This document shows, in pieces, positions 60,231-64,000 of a DNA stretch of 64,000 nucleotides. The stretch is taken from contig JAWUZG010000355.1 of assembly GCA_036785705.1 (NCBI GenBank), positions 558,001 through 622,000 on the forward strand, given 5' to 3'. This DNA comes from Acanthornis magna. Taxonomy: Eukaryota; Chordata; Aves; Passeriformes; Acanthizidae. The notes beneath the pieces were generated by a model, which was not told the DNA's origin, searched no databases, and saw nothing but the letters and a program-made list of their open reading frames with translations. The number at the start of each line of letters is the position of its first letter. Positions within the stretch are counted from its first letter, which is position 1. A program made the position numbers and the translations under genes.

Positions 60231-63200
60231 AGGCAATGGGGGTGGACAATGGACACTGCTGACATCTTCATTTAGGCATAAGAGCTGCAAGAACATTCTT
60301 TGATAGAGGCTGATTTTGAAAACAAACTTGCTCAGTGAGGAGGTGCTTGGTGAGGCTTCCCATATGAGAAATGTCCATCTTTGGGGTAAACAAGAACATA
60401 ACAACAAAATAAGCAGTCCAACTGCTGTTTCAGGAAACTGGTTTATTGATTACTTATGGCAATTGATACTCTAAATGCAGTTAAATTCTGGTGGGCCAAA
60501 AGCAATATTTGAGAAAGCTGATCTTCCCACGATTGACTGACACATGACATTGAAGCCTGATCCTTGTTTCTGGTTGACTTACAGCTAAGACTTCACCCTG
60601 TTTTGTAGCTTCTGTTTAAAACACATTGAGCTTTTTAATGAGATTTCGGGAAATTACTGTGTTTTTCAGTCATCCCTTTTACTTTCTTTGGTTTTGTAAC
60701 TTACTGATAATATACTCTTACAAAAAATAGCTGTCTGCAAATGGTAGATAATGCGAGGGAGATGTAGTGGCCTGTAAACTTTCTTCTAGAGAAATTTAAC
60801 TCTGAGTTCAAGGCAGTCTGATTGCCGAGAAGATAAGCTATGGTCAGTGGTGTGTTTATGAGTACAGAGATCTTCCTGCTATGGGAGCACTTGACAAGAA
60901 ACAGAGAAGGCATGTGAAGAGCTAAATATGCAGCAAGACTGTTTATATCCTCCTGACTACTTCGCTCCTCTGCCTATGCAGAGATTTCCTAATTTTCTGT
61001 CTTTATTCTTCTCCTTGATTTTATGTAGCTTAATCCAGGATTGCTTAGGGCAATTTGCTCATTATAGTGCAAATGTTTTAGTCTCTCTCTGTTATGAAGC
61101 AAGTTCCCTTTACTAAATTATTTTCTCATGTCGGTGCATTCTTTGCCCTGCCTCAAGTGGGGACTAAAGGAACAGATGTACTGCATATATACTGCATATC
61201 ATTTTCATGTCTGCTGCAATATTTCTGTGTTATAGTGCAGAGAAAGACAGTGTTGTAGAGTAGTAGTTTAAACTTGTGGTAGTTTATCTTGCAAAGAAGA
61301 AAACAAATATTAACAAATGCTTTATACTTGTTATTCTGTAAGTTATCCAGATTTGCTGACTTCTACCTCAGCATTTCTATTTGTATCCTAACTATCATAA
61401 TATCTTTGCCTTTTTAAAAAAAATATATCCTGTCTCCCCAGTATGGAATGATTTGCAGTACTTCCTCACACATGTTAGCTAAAATCCCTGAAAGGCAGCT
61501 TGGGATAAGGGTCATCTTTTGTAGTGGCAAGAGGCTGCAGAATTTTTCAGCATTCAGTCAAATGGAAAGGACTTTCAGTTCACTGTGGGAAAGAGAAAAG
61601 TGCACAATCTTTGGTGAATCTTCCTGTTACTAACTGATTTTGAAAATATGTTAATTAATGTGATGAATTGTTACTCTTTCCATTTAATAGTTCAATTACA
61701 AAAGTCTGCTGAGAGCAGAGAGCAAAGCACACAGGTGTTCACCAAGCAGTGTGTGTGTGGTAGCTCGGCAGAGCCAGGGCTGGCCTGTGCAGGTGCCCAC
61801 ACTGTGCCATCTGAAATGTGTTTGTCACAGGGATCTCACACCATGTGGAGGGTGTATGCTGTACGTCCTGCTACTGCTGTCAGCAGCTGGATGACACTTA
61901 AAAGGCACAGTCATGGGCATGCCAGAAAGAAAGTTAGATTGGCATTCAAGAGGTTAATTAGAATAGGAAAGAGCAATTAAAGGGACGTGACGATGTCTTC
62001 ATAAAACTGTAATTGAGCGCTCTTCATTAAACGATCTCATTAAATGAGGCAGAGGATTTTTTGTTGTTGAAATTCTGAACTTGCTGTTAAGATTCTCTAA
62101 TCAGCTTTCTGAAAGGGGAGTTATTACAATACCATAACTTTTGAAACCTTTTATTGTTCTCAAGATACTGCGAGGTGTGTTTTGTGTGGATGTATTTTCC
62201 TTGGCATCAAAATGGAGAAATGGAAATAATAATGTTGCTTGTGTATGAATGTCACGAGTCCATTATTTTTATTTGCCCCACCTATGAGACAAATGAAGGT
62301 TTAGCTCCTAGTTTCAGTAATTGCATCCTTGTATTATGTATGTTGTGTGGTAATGTGGCTGCACATGCAGAATACAAATCAATACCTTAACAGCAAGTAA
62401 CAGATGGATGGCTCCTGCGAAAGAACTTTGTTGTCCATTTATTGATCACAGTTATGTTAACAGAGACATACTATAACTACCAGTGCCAAAATAAACATCA
62501 GTTTAAATAATGGTCCTGTGAGAACAGGATTGTTGCTGGTTTACTTGGTGAGAGCAGTCTTGTCAACTGCTCGACTGATTCTTAAATTCTCTGAACTTAA
62601 ACAAAGAGCAGGAATGTTTCAGAGAGATGTTTGTGTTGTATAAAATACCTTAAATATTGTGAAGAATTAAAGCATTTAAATCACAACAAATAAAACCTCC
62701 TATGGAAAAATATTAAGTAAAAAGAGGCACAGTGAAATGCTGCTGATTTAAAACCAACCAAAAAAGAAGTAATCGTTTTACCTAATGTGATGCTGTTCAT
62801 ATTCCTGCTGTGTATCATTGGCTCAATGATTTCTGTTGGTTTTCTTTTCTACCTCTGGATATAAGACCCACAGAACTGCAGGGGCACATGGAGAAAGGAC
62901 AGCAAAACTCAGTCTGCATCAAGTATTTCTGTTGTAGAAAGTAAGCAAAATGAAAGCAGATGGAAAAGCTTCATATCACTCTAAGTCCCTTACCATGACC
63001 CTCGATACTGTGTGCTGCAGCGGTAAACGCCCACACAGTGATTCGGTTACTAATTATTTTTGAAGTTATTGATGTCCTTCCAAAATCTTCTAAAGTGATT
63101 TACATGTGTGAGTGTGTGACATACATTTCATGGATATGTTTGTGCTCTTGTTTTGTCTCGCTCTCTGTTTTGCACTGTGGCCCCAGCTCTGTGACGGCCC

Positions 63201-64000
63201 CAGCTCTGTGATTGCCCAGTGTCAGTTATCTTCTTGCCTCCTCTTGGCACAAAAACAACTTGTTCCCTTTTAGAGGAAGCCCTGGCTACTGAACACAGAT
63301 ATATTGACATCTTTTCCACATATCCACCAGGGCCTGCTTTCTACAGAGCAATGTAAATATAACCAACCTGGAACAGCATGAATGCAAGCCAATATATGTC
63401 ATTTGCTGCCAATTTTTCTTCTATATTGCAAAAGCAGTTTAGAGGCATCCACAACATACCCTTACTGTAAACAGCATTGCTCTGATTAGTTGTAGTAATA
63501 AAAGTCCATTTTTCTTAAATGGCGTTTCAGTGAAGTACTAATTAATTCCAAGGATTTGGGAATTCACATTGTGTAGCTTGTGTTTTCTATTACCAACATA
63601 TGTAATTTATTGTAAAAGAAAAAAAATACATGAGGGGAAGAAGAGAAAGACATATAACATTTTAAAAGTGACAGGGAAGGTAGTAGGTAGTAGGTAGTAG
63701 TCTTTAATCTCAGACAACCTCCTAGACATAAACAAGGAAGGACCCTGTAGGAAATGTGGCTTTTTGCCTCCTGTCAGTAGGAGATTTTGAGATTGCATTG
63801 CCTGTGTTTGCTCTTGCCTTTTGCTCCTGAAGTTCAGAAGATACCATTACCCCTCAGTTGTGTCTTGGCAGCTACACTGGCTGCATTTGTATCCTCACAA
63901 TTTTGGGAATATGGGACTATAGGAGGATAGAAGTGGCCCAGTGTTTTCTTTCCTCTTTTAGCATTTAAACTAATTATCTCTTTTATTTAAGTAAATTACT
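60231..64000. other. Non-coding interval, nothing recognised
   Basis: AT-rich DNA. Open frames up to 110 codons (61648-61980 plus) have no recognised domain. A GGTAGTA repeat lies near the right end. Confidence 0.5.
63679..63701. repeat. GGTAGTA tandem repeat
   Basis: Three and a fraction copies of a 7-bp unit. Short simple repeat. Confidence 0.85.

Noticed and set aside
1..64000. CRISPR arrays, operons, phage or plasmid functions
   Set aside because: Vertebrate nuclear sequence; no spaced short repeats or bacterial gene organisation is present.

Overview
This window is vertebrate nuclear DNA, almost certainly from a bird and probably a songbird. It is AT-rich, has no operons and no long host reading frame, and carries several CR1 retroposon fragments, the typical avian LINE. 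It also carries an endogenous retrovirus of a type I know from avian genomes. Most of the 64 kb is non-coding (intronic or intergenic), and most short open frames in it are chance.

The main feature is a complete-ended but pol-less provirus at 27020-31302 on the minus strand. It has two 265-bp LTRs that differ at three positions and a perfect 6-bp target duplication (CATTCA). It also has a primer-binding site matching tRNA-Phe and a 14-nt polypurine tract. An alpharetrovirus-like gag is cut short just before the capsid major homology region. It is joined directly to a gamma-type env (CWLC in SU; immunosuppressive segment and CX6CC in TM). Gag has three in-frame stops and env has one. No frameshift is seen, so gag and env lie in one continuous reading frame across the deletion. 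From memory, the gag/env pairing and the tRNA-Phe primer fit a recombinant lineage described in zebra finch (TgERV-F type).

Left of the provirus, on the plus strand, is a cluster of strong splice signals at 20.97-23.32 kb. It includes a textbook recursive splice site (AG|GTAAGT after a T-rich tract, with a second GTAAGT 38 nt on) and two acceptor/donor pairs that could bound small non-coding or first-coding exons. I infer that the window lies inside a long plus-strand gene, so the provirus is antisense in an intron. I cannot name the gene.

Other content: a CR1 with degraded reverse-transcriptase sequence at 46031-47400 (minus); older CR1 pieces near 13.7, 20.3, 21.6 and 42.3-42.9 kb; a 157-bp tandem duplication at 12389-12702; a 35-bp tandem duplication at 58722-58791; a TATA-containing CpG-bearing block near 60.1 kb; CpG- or GC-rich blocks near 10.6 and 32.4 kb; and assorted microsatellites. 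The remaining intervals are listed as non-coding with nothing recognised.
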